Positions 1 to 8,684 of a stretch of 64,000 bases of DNA are shown here, piece after piece; positions within the stretch are counted from its first letter, which is position 1; the number at the start of each line of letters is the position of its first letter. A model generated the notes under the pieces. The model had not been told where the DNA came from and did no database searches. It was given only the letters and a program-made list of their open reading frames with translations. Position numbers and translations under genes: made by a program. The stretch is from Rhodobacteraceae bacterium M382. GTDB taxonomy: Bacteria > Pseudomonadota > Alphaproteobacteria > Rhodobacterales > Rhodobacteraceae. The stretch is from contig CP081098.1 of assembly GCA_025141015.1 (NCBI GenBank), positions 3,788,501 through 3,852,500 on the forward strand, in the 5' to 3' direction.

Positions 1-465
1 AGACTTTTGCCACATCCGGCCGAATGGGACCCGCCCGTCCTGCCACTCTGCGTCCATGATCCACGCGGCGTGAATGCGACTGCTGGCCGGACCCGAGCGG
101 AATCGTTCATGACCCAGCGAGATGGCATTGTCGATCACCAGGACCAGCACCTCGGGTTGTGCACCCGCCATCGGCAAATCGGGAGCTTGCGCCGCAACAG
201 GCACCGGAAACTGGGCCTGCCCCAATGGAAGGGGGGCCGCCAACCGATAGGTCTGATCCGGGTCCAGCCCATGTTCGGCTGCTCCCAGAGTTGGGCCGCC
301 TTCACGCACGGCGAACCACCATTCCGGCGCAGCCGCGTGTTTCTGCTTGTGCATCAAGAAATCGAGCCCGTCGCCGCACAGCCATTCAGCCAGCCGGTGG
401 CGTATCTGTGGATGTCCTGCGGCCGAGCGTGGCACCGGCCGGGCCTGCCATGTCAGCGTTGTCAC
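1..465 (-). CDS. Possible subtilase-like (S8) protein, N-terminal part, cut by window edge
   Basis: An open frame runs off the left edge for 155 codons. It probably starts at a GTG that overlaps the stop of the PAP2-like gene (GTGA, 4 bp), which indicates translational coupling. There is no signal peptide. Near the visible end a hydrophobic strand reads VLVLVIDNAI and is followed by GHERFR, then a region ending VPFGRMW. The strand with Asp followed by a downstream His-x-x-Phe resembles the first catalytic block of S8 (subtilisin) peptidases, but the expected Gly after the Asp is not standard and the His and Ser blocks lie outside the window. The subtilase assignment is therefore inference; an unknown protein is the alternative. 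It is third in a minus-strand operon behind the SARP-type regulator and the PAP2-like gene. Confidence 0.5.
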   Translation of the reverse strand, partial: MTTLTWQARPVPRSAAGHPQIRHRLAEWLCGDGLDFLMHKQKHAAAPEWWFAVREGGPTLGAAEHGLDPDQTYRLAAPLPLGQAQFPVPVAAQAPDLPMAGAQPEVLVLVIDNAISLGHERFRSGPASSRIHAAWIMDAEWQDGRVPFGRMWQKS

Positions 466-1724
466 CGGATTTCTCCCAGCGCCTGTTCCCACAACCATTG
501 CAGCGTCGGAGCCACGGCAATGTCATCCGCACCGGCAATTGCCGTCACCTCCAGCGCACCGTCAAACAGACTGTCACCGCCCGAACTGAGCCGCCGCTGA
601 CCGGTTGCCGCATCAACCACCTGTCCCATGGTGAACTCTTGACCGCCAATCTCCTGCCCGTTCAGGGCCACATCATGCACGTCAATCTCACGCCCAGCGG
701 CCCGCACCATCAGCTCGGCCAAAGTAAGCCCGATCGAAGCGCCGGCAATCGAATCCGCCGGAAAATGCACCCCTGCGATCACCCGGTTGTCGGAAATGCG
801 CGCCGCTTGACGATACAGCATCACCCGGCGGCGGTCGTTGGCCGCCGTGTAGAGCGCCACGGTTTCGGCATCCGCCCCATCTGGTGCCACCCGTTCACAC
901 AGCCGCCACAAAACACCTGCAACAATAAAGGCCTCGACCGCATGAGCCGCAGGAAAGCTGGGATGCCCCGGCGTCGGGATCATCGGTTGTACCGACACCG
1001 AATAGGCGTCCGGCCGCCGACAAGCCAATGCCCGTTTGATCCGCATCGAAACCGCTGCGGCAAATGTCTGGGCCAGCGAAATCAACTCCAGCGCAAAGGC
1101 ATTGCGTTCCGGATGCAGCGACACGATTGCCCCGTAATAGGGTGTTGGAAAACCTAGCTGTGTGTGGATTTCCTCGAACCTGTCCAAACGCAGATCACCA
1201 TAGCTGCGCACATGCGCCATCTGCGCCTGAAACACGTCTTCTCCAGGGCGGGAAATATGGATCAGTTTCTGTGCACTCAACCCGCTGCTGTCGCCACCAA
1301 TCGCAAACAGATCAACCGTGGCCGCATCGTGATCTTCTTCGACGATGACCCGCGATTGCAATTCATGCAGCCCCAAAAAGCTGCGCACCCAGGGTGCGTG
1401 TTCCTTGAGAACGCCAGGAGCGTTCGGCGCAAGATGGGTCACCGGCAGTTCCGGACCGCCCCACAGGCCGGCGATCCCGTCCTGAGCGCTGATGATCCCG
1501 GCCGAAAGCGGCCCGCCATACGCGGTCACCCCCCCGTAAACAGAGGCCCCGACATCCAGTCCGCTTGTCCCCGACGCGCCACCGGACGCCCCGCCCGAGG
1601 CCCCACCGGATGCCCCGCCAGACGCTCCACCAGATGCCCCGCCGGATGCTCCACCAGACGCCCCGCCGGATGCCCCGCCCGATGCCCCGCCGGACGCACC
1701 ACCTGAAATTCCGCTGATCGCCAT
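462..1724 (-). CDS. Vanadium-haloperoxidase/PAP2-superfamily protein with GGAS repeat N-terminus
   Basis: The 420-residue protein begins MAISGIS, followed by eleven GGAS tetrapeptides (residues 8-51), then a helical domain. The complete acid phosphatase/haloperoxidase signature is present: K230 and R237-P238 (K-x6-RP), a PSFPAAH block with H261, and R314, H320 and D324 (R-x5-H-x3-D). In the family these bind vanadate or phosphate. The middle block has PAAH where many members have PSGH. No signal peptide or membrane helices are evident, unlike membrane PAP2 phosphatases, which favours a soluble haloperoxidase-like enzyme; the substrate is unknown. An AGGGAGG ribosome site precedes the ATG. The regulator gene ends 42 bp upstream, and the next gene overlaps the stop, so the three are probably one operon. 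Confidence 0.8.
   Translation of the reverse strand: MAISGISGGASGGASGGASGGASGGASGGASGGASGGASGGASGGASGGASGTSGLDVGASVYGGVTAYGGPLSAGIISAQDGIAGLWGGPELPVTHLAPNAPGVLKEHAPWVRSFLGLHELQSRVIVEEDHDAATVDLFAIGGDSSGLSAQKLIHISRPGEDVFQAQMAHVRSYGDLRLDRFEEIHTQLGFPTPYYGAIVSLHPERNAFALELISLAQTFAAAVSMRIKRALACRRPDAYSVSVQPMIPTPGHPSFPAAHAVEAFIVAGVLWRLCERVAPDGADAETVALYTAANDRRRVMLYRQAARISDNRVIAGVHFPADSIAGASIGLTLAELMVRAAGREIDVHDVALNGQEIGGQEFTMGQVVDAATGQRRLSSGGDSLFDGALEVTAIAGADDIAVAPTLQWLWEQALGEIR
1572..1703 (-). repeat. 12-bp tandem repeat, 11 copies, encoding GGAS
   Basis: Eleven in-frame 12-bp units, such as GGCGGGGCATCC and GGTGGAGCATCT on the minus strand, encode (Gly-Gly-Ala-Ser)11. Third codon positions vary among copies while the peptide is constant, so the array is not a fresh perfect expansion and the peptide itself appears to be kept. 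Confidence 0.95.
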
Positions 1725-1766
1725 CTCAATATTCCTCCCTTGGAACTTTGTTGTTTTATATGTGTT

Positions 1767-3425
1767 TTATTCCGGTACGCCCGCCGCTTGCAGGGCCTTG
1801 GCCCAATCCCGGCCGACCTGAAACGAGACCGCGGGATGTTCGCGCAGGTATTGGCCAACCGTGAACTGGGGTGTGATTTTCATCAGGTCATGCACCACCT
1901 TGCGCGCCTTGTCCCCCTGCCCTGACATCTCGAGCGCAATCGCCTTGGTCCGCAATGTAGAGGGATAGGCCTGGTTGACCTGCAATGACCGGTCCGCCAG
2001 AAAAACCGCCTGGTCAAAATTATGCGCGGCCAGCTGTGCAGTGGCCGACAAGGCATCAAAATAATAGCCTTGCGGGTCCAGCGGTGACAGGCGCCGCGCT
2101 GCATCGGTCAATTTCACGGCGTCCTTCGGAGCATCCTGAAAGGCCCGCATGGCCCCTTTGAGCAACAACGCAAGCGCCTCGTTCGGGTTGTCCTGAATCG
2201 CCAGGTCATAGGAATGGGCAGCCAGATCAAAGCGCCCGTTCAGATGACTTTGCACCATCCCTTTGAGCGTCAGCGCCAAGGAAAAACCAGGGTCGATCTG
2301 CAGCGCCTTGTCGGCAAGCTCTCCGCCCATGCGGGCGTCCTGATCCCGGTCCGGGGACAGGCCCTTTTGCACCCGCATGACATGCCAGAACCCCAACCAG
2401 GTCAGGGTCAGCGGATGGTTCGGCTCGCGCTGCACCAGCAGGGTGAACAATTCGTGCGCCGAATTGAACCGATGCGCCCGCATGTCCTGCAACAACGAAA
2501 TCCCCGCCATCAGCAACGTGTGGCTTTCCAGTTGCTCAAGCGGTCGAAAGGTCGTCATCCGCAGCGCTTCGCCCACAGCAGTCCGTCCGATATGTCCGGT
2601 CAGTTCAAGCAGCGAACTTGGATCTCCGGCCAACAGTTCGGTCACATTGCCAGAATAGTCGCGCGACCACAGCACCCGTTCCCGCGTGGCGTCCTGCAAA
2701 TCCGCCGTCAGACGAAAGGCCTGGCCGCTGACAATCACCGACCCGGTCAACAGGTATTGCACGCCACAGGTCTGGGCAATGTCACCGGTCAGCGCGGTGG
2801 TCGGATTGAATTGCCGGGTTGTCAGATACGAGGTCACGCTGAACCCCTGGCTGCGGGACAACAGGCGCGACATTTCTTCGGCCAGGATCGAGCCCAAAGG
2901 GTTGCCTCCTCCGGCACTGGCCCGATTGGCAAACGGCAACACCGCAATCGACGGCAACAGGGCTTCGACTCCGATCCGCCCCTGATCCCCGACAGCGCCG
3001 ATCGTTGCGGCGTGATGGACCGCACCCGCGTCCTCGGGGCCCCGCATCTGCGCAATCCACAGCGAGAATTGTTCCTCATGCGGCAGGGCAAACCCCTCCA
3101 TGAAAGGGCCCGCTCCCTCTTCGACCTCCACCCGGTCCATGTCCAGGATCACCCGTTCGCGATTGGCCGACAGCAAAGCACCTGCCTCGGGCCCCAGATT
3201 CCGGCGCAACGTCGAAAGCGCCGTTCTCAGGCTGGCCTTGGCCTGCTCTGGTTGCGCCAGGCTCCAGAGATGATTTTCCAGAAAACTACGGGTCCGCACG
3301 CCATCAGACGCCGAGCTGAGCAGCCCCAAAAGAGCCTGATGCTTGGCACCCAGCTGCACAACCTTGCCATCTGCCAAACGCACCAGAAATGTGCCATATA
3401 ACCGAATGTGCAATAAAGATTTCAC
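1767..3425 (-). CDS. SARP-type winged-helix regulator with TolB/FlgO-like and TPR domains
   Basis: This 552-residue protein has an N-terminal OmpR/SARP-like winged helix (about residues 1-95: RLYGTFLVRL, ALLGLL, then the SLRTALSTLRRNL recognition region). A TolB/FlgO-like alpha/beta domain follows (about 165-290, beginning SIAVLPFANR and including LLTGSV), then TPR-like helices to the C-terminus. This architecture is typical of one-component activators that sense through the TPR part; no kinase or cyclase domain is present. It is the first gene of a probable operon with the PAP2-like and subtilase-like genes, so it likely controls that operon and itself. The ATG at 3425 directly precedes the winged-helix fold. 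The inducer is unknown. Confidence 0.8.
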   Translation of the reverse strand: MKSLLHIRLYGTFLVRLADGKVVQLGAKHQALLGLLSSASDGVRTRSFLENHLWSLAQPEQAKASLRTALSTLRRNLGPEAGALLSANRERVILDMDRVEVEEGAGPFMEGFALPHEEQFSLWIAQMRGPEDAGAVHHAATIGAVGDQGRIGVEALLPSIAVLPFANRASAGGGNPLGSILAEEMSRLLSRSQGFSVTSYLTTRQFNPTTALTGDIAQTCGVQYLLTGSVIVSGQAFRLTADLQDATRERVLWSRDYSGNVTELLAGDPSSLLELTGHIGRTAVGEALRMTTFRPLEQLESHTLLMAGISLLQDMRAHRFNSAHELFTLLVQREPNHPLTLTWLGFWHVMRVQKGLSPDRDQDARMGGELADKALQIDPGFSLALTLKGMVQSHLNGRFDLAAHSYDLAIQDNPNEALALLLKGAMRAFQDAPKDAVKLTDAARRLSPLDPQGYYFDALSATAQLAAHNFDQAVFLADRSLQVNQAYPSTLRTKAIALEMSGQGDKARKVVHDLMKITPQFTVGQYLREHPAVSFQVGRDWAKALQAAGVPE

Positions 3426-3483
3426 CGAAAAACTCCGAATAACATAGTTAATTCGGTATCATGATTCCGGGCAAAGTTACGCC

Positions 3484-3516
3484 ATCGTGAAATTCGAAAA
3501 AGCTGAATTTCACGAT
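3484..3516. promoter_or_regulatory. 12-bp inverted repeat upstream of the SARP-type regulator
   Basis: Perfect arms ATCGTGAAATTC (3484-3495) and GAATTTCACGAT (3505-3516) are separated by 9 bp in the AT-rich gap between the regulator start and the hydrolase stop. No T-tract follows on the minus strand, so an operator is more likely than a terminator. Confidence 0.5.
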
Positions 3517-3692
3517 TATTTTACGATAGCACTGCCTCTTGCGTCACCGATCACAACGGGGACACAGAGGCAGGTCTTTGAAACAAATCAATAAAAATTT
3601 AACTGAACCCAAAAACCCGCGTTATTTGAGCATCACAACTGAACCGATAACAAACCCCATCCAACACATGTCTGCGGATCAAATTCCAGTGT

Positions 3693-4616
3693 TCACACCG
3701 GATCAGGGATGAAACGGTAACCGTCATCTGTCTGCTCTGCGCGCCCGATCCCGCCTCCCGGCAGGTGGAACCCGATCAACTGCATCTGTTCCGAAGCCAG
3801 ACGATCCAGCAACATTTGTCGCGTATCCGCCGCCTGGACCTGGTCCTGATCAGACCCGGAATGCCATTGCGGACGGGCAAACCCGACATGGTGATTCCCG
3901 ATCGCGTCCCCGACCACCAGGACGCTGTTGCTGCCTTGGCGCAGTTCGAATGACATATGCCCCGGCGTGTGCCCGGGGCTGGCCACGGCTGCAACGCCTG
4001 GCAAAATCTCCTGACTCGCGCCGAACAGGGTCATCTGATCCTCCAACACCTCGAGCCGACGCCGGGCACCGACAGCCATTGTGGCCCGCTCCGTCTGGAT
4101 GGTGTTCACGGTTTCGGGATCGAACCAATAGTCCCATTCGGTCTGGCCCATCATGTGTTCCGCATTGGCAAACAGCGGATCATCAAAATCATCCAGAACA
4201 CCCCACAAATGGTCCGGGTGGCAATGGGTGAACACCACATGCGTCACATCATCGGGCACCAGCCCGACGGCATCCAGCGCATCCACCAACAGACCGGCCG
4301 TGTCCTGAAACGCCGGACCGGACCCTGCGTCGAACAGCACCACATTCTGACCATCCCGCACCAGGGTCACATTGCATTCCGGGGTCAGCGGTCCGCTTGC
4401 AATCCCGTTGGCCTTCAGAACCGGGGGCAACAGATCCTTGGGCATCGGACCAAAGATGAAATCCGGGGGCAAGCTCAGATGCCCATCCGACAGGGTTTGA
4501 ATCTGCATTTGACCCAGAGTGATCTCAGATGCGGCCCACCCGCGGTTGGCACCCGATCCGGCCACAGCAATGCTGCACCCGGCGGTGGTCATGAAATGTC
4601 GGCGTGTCAGCATCAT
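3693..4616 (-). CDS. Tat-exported metallo-beta-lactamase-fold hydrolase
   Basis: The chosen start gives a 307-residue protein with AAGGA about 5 bp upstream; a second ATG follows at once. The N-terminus has a twin-arginine signal (LTRRHFMTT and a hydrophobic stretch), which suggests folded export to the periplasm. The zinc motif THCHPDH holds the ligands H131, H133, D135 and H136, and a downstream GHTPGHMSFE block supplies another His. The family covers lactonases, thioesterase-like and alkylsulfatase-like hydrolases, so the substrate cannot be named. It lies downstream of the LIV binding-protein gene but beyond a strong terminator, so it may have its own promoter in the 183-bp gap. Confidence 0.8.
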   Translation of the reverse strand: MMLTRRHFMTTAGCSIAVAGSGANRGWAASEITLGQMQIQTLSDGHLSLPPDFIFGPMPKDLLPPVLKANGIASGPLTPECNVTLVRDGQNVVLFDAGSGPAFQDTAGLLVDALDAVGLVPDDVTHVVFTHCHPDHLWGVLDDFDDPLFANAEHMMGQTEWDYWFDPETVNTIQTERATMAVGARRRLEVLEDQMTLFGASQEILPGVAAVASPGHTPGHMSFELRQGSNSVLVVGDAIGNHHVGFARPQWHSGSDQDQVQAADTRQMLLDRLASEQMQLIGFHLPGGGIGRAEQTDDGYRFIPDPV

Positions 4617-4744
4617 GGGATCCTTGGGAATGTCAATTAACCCATAATCACATTTGAATGTGATAATTTCAAGTGTTTCCGCATCCAATCTCGCCACCGA
4701 CACCGGCGCGACGGCCCCCATGACACCCCCAACAGGTCTCGAAC

Positions 4745-4779
4745 AAAAAAAGGGGCCGGACCCCTCCCGGCCCGGCCCC
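4745..4779 (-). terminator. Rho-independent terminator of the LIV operon
   Basis: On the minus strand, GGGGCCGG pairs with CCGGCCCC (8-bp stem, 12-nt loop) and is followed directly by seven T residues. It begins about 20 bp after the stop of the binding-protein gene. Confidence 0.9.
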
Positions 4780-4799
4780 AATCCGATAAACCGCAGTGT

Positions 4800-5972
4800 T
4801 TACTGACGATCCAGTTCCTTCCACATGCCACCTTCGACAATGGAAATGACGATGTCATCCGCACCACGGTGATCGTCCGCGCTATAGGAGATCTGTGAAT
4901 CGGTCAGTGCATCAAAATAATCCAGGCTCTCCATCCCCTTGATAAAGCTCTCATGGGTCAGATCCTGTCCTGCCGCTTCGAGAGCACGCACGACCGTGTC
5001 AGCCGCCGAATAGCCCAACATGGCGAACCCGCCAGCTGGCTGGTCATATTTGGCTTTGTAGTCCGCGATGAATTTGGCCGGGGCCTCGTCCGCCGCACGT
5101 GCATTCAGATCGACCCAGCCAGCCGAGGCATACAGCCCCTCGGTCACGCCACCCGGAACAGCCGCCACAACGCCCAGGAACCCGGCGGATGTGTTCATGA
5201 ATTTCACGTCGGTCCAACCCAGCTTTTTTGCGGTGCCAACAACGGTGATCCCCTGACGCACACCCAGCGCCATGGTGATCACGTCACACCCTGCCGCCTT
5301 CAGTTTGGTCAGCGACCCGACAAAGTCGAGCTCGTCTGGTTTATGCGTGGTTTCCCCGCCAAATGTCAGACCCAGCCCGGCGGTCACATCCTTGGTGCTT
5401 TCGGCGATTTCCTTGCCGAAATCGGATGGGATGTACATGGTGCAAATCTCTTTGGAGTCGAATTCACCTGCCAGATATTTAACACCGGCCTGGACCTGAT
5501 CCCAATAGCTCGAAAAACCCGAGAATTTGTTATCCAGCGGCTCGGACAACATTTCACGCGCAGCAGACAGCGGACCGACATTCGGGATGCCCTTGGGGTC
5601 CAACAGCTTGAAACCGGCGATGTTCATTGGTGTGCCCAGCGACAACAACATGCCAAACACCTTGTCGCGATTCAGCAGCTTGTTATAGCCCTGCATCGCG
5701 CGCGGGATCTGATACCCATTGTCTTCGACCACGAACCGGATCTGGCGACCATGCACACCACCCGCGGCGTTGGCTTCGTCGAACCGCAGGTTCGCGCCAT
5801 TCACCGCCGGCACGCCCACGGCGGCAAAAATACCGCTCAGATCATTGACCGACCCAAAAATCACCTCGTCTGCGGTCACGCCCTGGGTTTCGGCCTGCGC
5901 CGCCCCGCCCAGACCGCCCGTCAGACCGGTCGCCATCGCTGCCGCCAGCAGCGTGGATGTCACTTTTTTCAT
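4800..5972 (-). CDS. Branched-chain amino-acid-type ABC transporter substrate-binding protein
   Basis: The start has AGGGAGG upstream and yields a 390-residue precursor whose Sec signal peptide ends near AAQAET. The mature region starts VTADEVIFGSVNDLSG, the typical opening of the Leu/Ile/Val receptor family (periplasmic binding protein type I fold). It is the last gene of the livH-M-G-F/acyl-CoA ligase operon, with the terminator just after it. The linked acyl-CoA ligase suggests that the ligand is a carboxylic acid destined for CoA activation rather than an amino acid; this is inference. Confidence 0.88.
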   Translation of the reverse strand: MKKVTSTLLAAAMATGLTGGLGGAAQAETQGVTADEVIFGSVNDLSGIFAAVGVPAVNGANLRFDEANAAGGVHGRQIRFVVEDNGYQIPRAMQGYNKLLNRDKVFGMLLSLGTPMNIAGFKLLDPKGIPNVGPLSAAREMLSEPLDNKFSGFSSYWDQVQAGVKYLAGEFDSKEICTMYIPSDFGKEIAESTKDVTAGLGLTFGGETTHKPDELDFVGSLTKLKAAGCDVITMALGVRQGITVVGTAKKLGWTDVKFMNTSAGFLGVVAAVPGGVTEGLYASAGWVDLNARAADEAPAKFIADYKAKYDQPAGGFAMLGYSAADTVVRALEAAGQDLTHESFIKGMESLDYFDALTDSQISYSADDHRGADDIVISIVEGGMWKELDRQ

Positions 5973-6016
5973 AGAAATTTCCTCCCTTGGGTTCAACCGG
6001 CGCGGTGGGCCGCGCT

Positions 6017-7897
6017 TCAATACATGTCGTCAATCAGCGCCTTGTGTTTCTTTTCCACCAAGCCACGCTTGAGCTTCATGGTTGCTGTCAATTCATCGTC
6101 TTCAGCCGTCAACAAAACGTTGATCAGGCGAAAATCCTTGATCTGTTCGACGCGGGCAAATTCCTTGTTCACCGCATCAACTTCGGCGCGGATCAGGTCC
6201 ACCACCGGCTGCGCCGCACAGAGCGACGCAAAATCACTGAATGGTATCTTATTGTCCTGTGCGAATTTTTCCACGTTTTCCTGATCAATCATGATCAGGC
6301 AGGTCAGATATTTGCGCTGATCCCCGATCACCACCGCGTCCGAAATGTAATGGCTGAACTTCAACCGGCTTTCGATTTCAGCCGGGGTGATGTTCTTGCC
6401 CCCTGCCGTGATGATGATGTCCTTGATCCGACCGGTGATGGTCAGGAACCCGTCCGCATCCAACCGCCCCACATCGCCCGTGCGCAACCACCCATCGTCG
6501 GTAAAGGTTTCGGCGGTCTTTTCGTTGTTGCGCCAATATCCCTGAAAATTGTTGGCCCCAAAAGTCTGGATCTCGCCATCTTCGGCAATACGGATTTCGA
6601 TGCCCTCAATGGCCTTGCCCACGGTTCCGGGCCTGTTCACATCCAGCGTGTTGATTGCCGACAGGCCGGTGTTTTCCGTCATTCCGTACCCTTCGACCAG
6701 CGGCACGCCGATGGACCAGTACCATTTCAGCAATTCCGGCGAAATTGGTGCAGCACCGGTGCCGCCACGGCGCATCTTGTCCATGCCCAGCATTCGGCGC
6801 AGGTTGCGCAGCACCAGAAAATCCCAAACCGCGTACCTGGCCGCGACGCCCCCTGGCACCGGGCTGTTCTGCATCACATAATCGGCGCGCGCCTCGCCTG
6901 CCTTGATGGCGCGCGAAAACGCCCAGCGCCCGATCAAAGTCGCCTCCTGTGCCATGACCAGAACGCGGGAATAGACCTTTTCCCACACCCGGGGCACGGC
7001 GAAAAAGGTCGACGGCGACACCTCCTGGATGTTGTCAAACACAGTTTCCGGGCTTTCGGCGAAATTCACCGTGCTTTTCGCAGCCAGCGGAAAATAGACC
7101 GACACGTTGCGTTCCAGGATATGGCACAGCGGCAGGAAACACAGCTGTTCGTCATCCGTGTGCACCGCCAATCCACGGGCCCCGGATTCGATGGTGGCCA
7201 ACACGTTTTCGTTGCTGATCATCGCCCCCTTGGGCATCCCCGTGGTACCGGATGTATAGATCAACAACGCCGTGTCACCAGGTTGGGACTTTTCGATCTC
7301 GGCCTCGAACACCCCACGGTTTTCCGCCTCATAGGCGCGGCCCGTGTCATACAGCTCGTCAATGAACACGCATTTGTCGTGGCGCAGATCATGCAGCCCA
7401 TCGCGGTCCATGATGATGACGCGGGCCAATCCGGGCACCTGATCCTGGATCTCCAGGTATTTGTCCAGCTGCTCATCGTTTTCGACAAACAGGAACCGGC
7501 TGTCGCTGTCGTTGATCAGATAGGCCAGCTGATGCGCGGAATCGGTGGTATAAACGCCCGAGGCGATCCCGCCGACGCCTTGAATACCCATGTCGGCATA
7601 CAGCCATTCCTTGTTGTCTTCGCTGAGGATCGAAACCACTTCGCCCCGTTTCAATCCCAGCGCCATCAGCCCCAGGCCAATCCATTTGGCGTGGTCCCAA
7701 TAGCTGTGCCAGGAGTAGCTCTTCCAGATGCCGAAATCCTTTTCCCGATGCGCAGTGCGGTCGCGCAAATCGGCACAGCGGCTGGCAAAGAGTTTCGAAA
7801 TCGTGTCACAGCCATCGACTGTCAGCGGGCGCTGGCCGGGTACGGCGTTGTAGGTGACACCGTATAGCTCAATCGTTGGTTGGGCCTGCATGTTCAT
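6017..7897 (-). CDS. Long-chain-type AMP-dependent acyl-CoA synthetase
   Basis: The 626-residue protein carries the ANL-superfamily P-loop LLIYTSGTTGMPKGA, the GYGMTE motif, a later GDVGRLD block and the hinge region GRIKDIIITAGGKN. These fit adenylation of a carboxylate and its transfer to CoA. Length and the CHILERN block resemble FAA1/FadD15-type enzymes. The ATG with AAGGGAGGGA upstream lies 13 bp after the LivF stop. Its place between the ATPase and binding-protein genes of an importer suggests coupled uptake and activation of an organic acid. The acid is not identifiable from sequence alone. Confidence 0.87.
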   Translation of the reverse strand: MNMQAQPTIELYGVTYNAVPGQRPLTVDGCDTISKLFASRCADLRDRTAHREKDFGIWKSYSWHSYWDHAKWIGLGLMALGLKRGEVVSILSEDNKEWLYADMGIQGVGGIASGVYTTDSAHQLAYLINDSDSRFLFVENDEQLDKYLEIQDQVPGLARVIIMDRDGLHDLRHDKCVFIDELYDTGRAYEAENRGVFEAEIEKSQPGDTALLIYTSGTTGMPKGAMISNENVLATIESGARGLAVHTDDEQLCFLPLCHILERNVSVYFPLAAKSTVNFAESPETVFDNIQEVSPSTFFAVPRVWEKVYSRVLVMAQEATLIGRWAFSRAIKAGEARADYVMQNSPVPGGVAARYAVWDFLVLRNLRRMLGMDKMRRGGTGAAPISPELLKWYWSIGVPLVEGYGMTENTGLSAINTLDVNRPGTVGKAIEGIEIRIAEDGEIQTFGANNFQGYWRNNEKTAETFTDDGWLRTGDVGRLDADGFLTITGRIKDIIITAGGKNITPAEIESRLKFSHYISDAVVIGDQRKYLTCLIMIDQENVEKFAQDNKIPFSDFASLCAAQPVVDLIRAEVDAVNKEFARVEQIKDFRLINVLLTAEDDELTATMKLKRGLVEKKHKALIDDMY

Positions 7898-7910
7898 GAT
7901 CGTCCCTCCC

Positions 7911-8684
7911 TTACCGCCATGTCTTCTTGCGCTTCCAGCGCCGTTCGCCACGTTCCCCGACCTCTTGATGGCCCAGATAGAAATCCTTGATATCGTCGCT
8001 TTCCATCAGCCGGTCGGCGCTGCCGTCCATGACGATACGCCCTATTTCCATGACATATCCGAAATCGGCAGCGTCCAGCGCAATACGGGCGTTCTGTTCG
8101 ACCAGCATCATGGTGACGCCTTCGTCAGTGTTCAGCCGTTTCAGAATGGCAAAGATTTCCTGAACCAGCAATGGCGACAACCCCAGCGACGGTTCATCCA
8201 ACAACATGATCTGTGGGCGCAACATCAACCCACGCCCGATGGCCAGCATCTGCTGCTGCCCGCCTGACAATGTTCCTGCCTCCTGATCCCGCCGTTCGGC
8301 CAGGATCGGGAAATAGTCGAACACCAGCTGGCGGTCCTTTTCGATCTCGGATTTGTCGGACCGGGTATAGGCCCCAAGGCTCAGGTTTTCGTCGACCGTA
8401 AGCAGCGGAAACACTTCGCGCCCTTCGGGCACATGCACGATGCCCGCCTGAACGATTTTATGCGGCTCTTTGCCCTGGATTTCCTGCCCCTGAAAGACGA
8501 TCTTGCCCTTTTCCGGGTCCATGATGCCGGAAATGGTTTTCAACAGGGTCGATTTACCGGCCCCGTTGGCCCCCAGAACCGTGACGATCTGGCCCTTGTC
8601 CACCTTGAGCGACACGCCCCGGATCGCCATGATCGGACCGTAAAAGCTCTCCAGGTTCTTGACCTCCAGCAATGTCTCGCCCAT
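7911..8684 (-). CDS. LivF-type ABC transporter ATPase
   Basis: A 257-residue ATPase with Walker A GANGAGKST, signature LSGGQQQ, Walker B IMLLDEP and a switch His near VEQNAR. The LSLGAYTR segment after the Q-loop region is typical of LivF. I prefer the ATG at 8684, which overlaps the preceding LivG stop as TGATG; an in-frame GTG lies one codon upstream. The C-terminus has a basic tail (RRWKRKKTWR). It pairs with LivG to energise the LivH/LivM permease. Confidence 0.88.
   Translation of the reverse strand: MGETLLEVKNLESFYGPIMAIRGVSLKVDKGQIVTVLGANGAGKSTLLKTISGIMDPEKGKIVFQGQEIQGKEPHKIVQAGIVHVPEGREVFPLLTVDENLSLGAYTRSDKSEIEKDRQLVFDYFPILAERRDQEAGTLSGGQQQMLAIGRGLMLRPQIMLLDEPSLGLSPLLVQEIFAILKRLNTDEGVTMMLVEQNARIALDAADFGYVMEIGRIVMDGSADRLMESDDIKDFYLGHQEVGERGERRWKRKKTWR

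Noticed and set aside
5987-7867. Long plus-strand open frame opposite the acyl-CoA synthetase and signal-peptide region
   Set aside because: High GC makes antisense frames long. The minus strand encodes complete conserved motifs of the AMP-forming ligase with a good ribosome site, while the plus frame has no recognisable domain.
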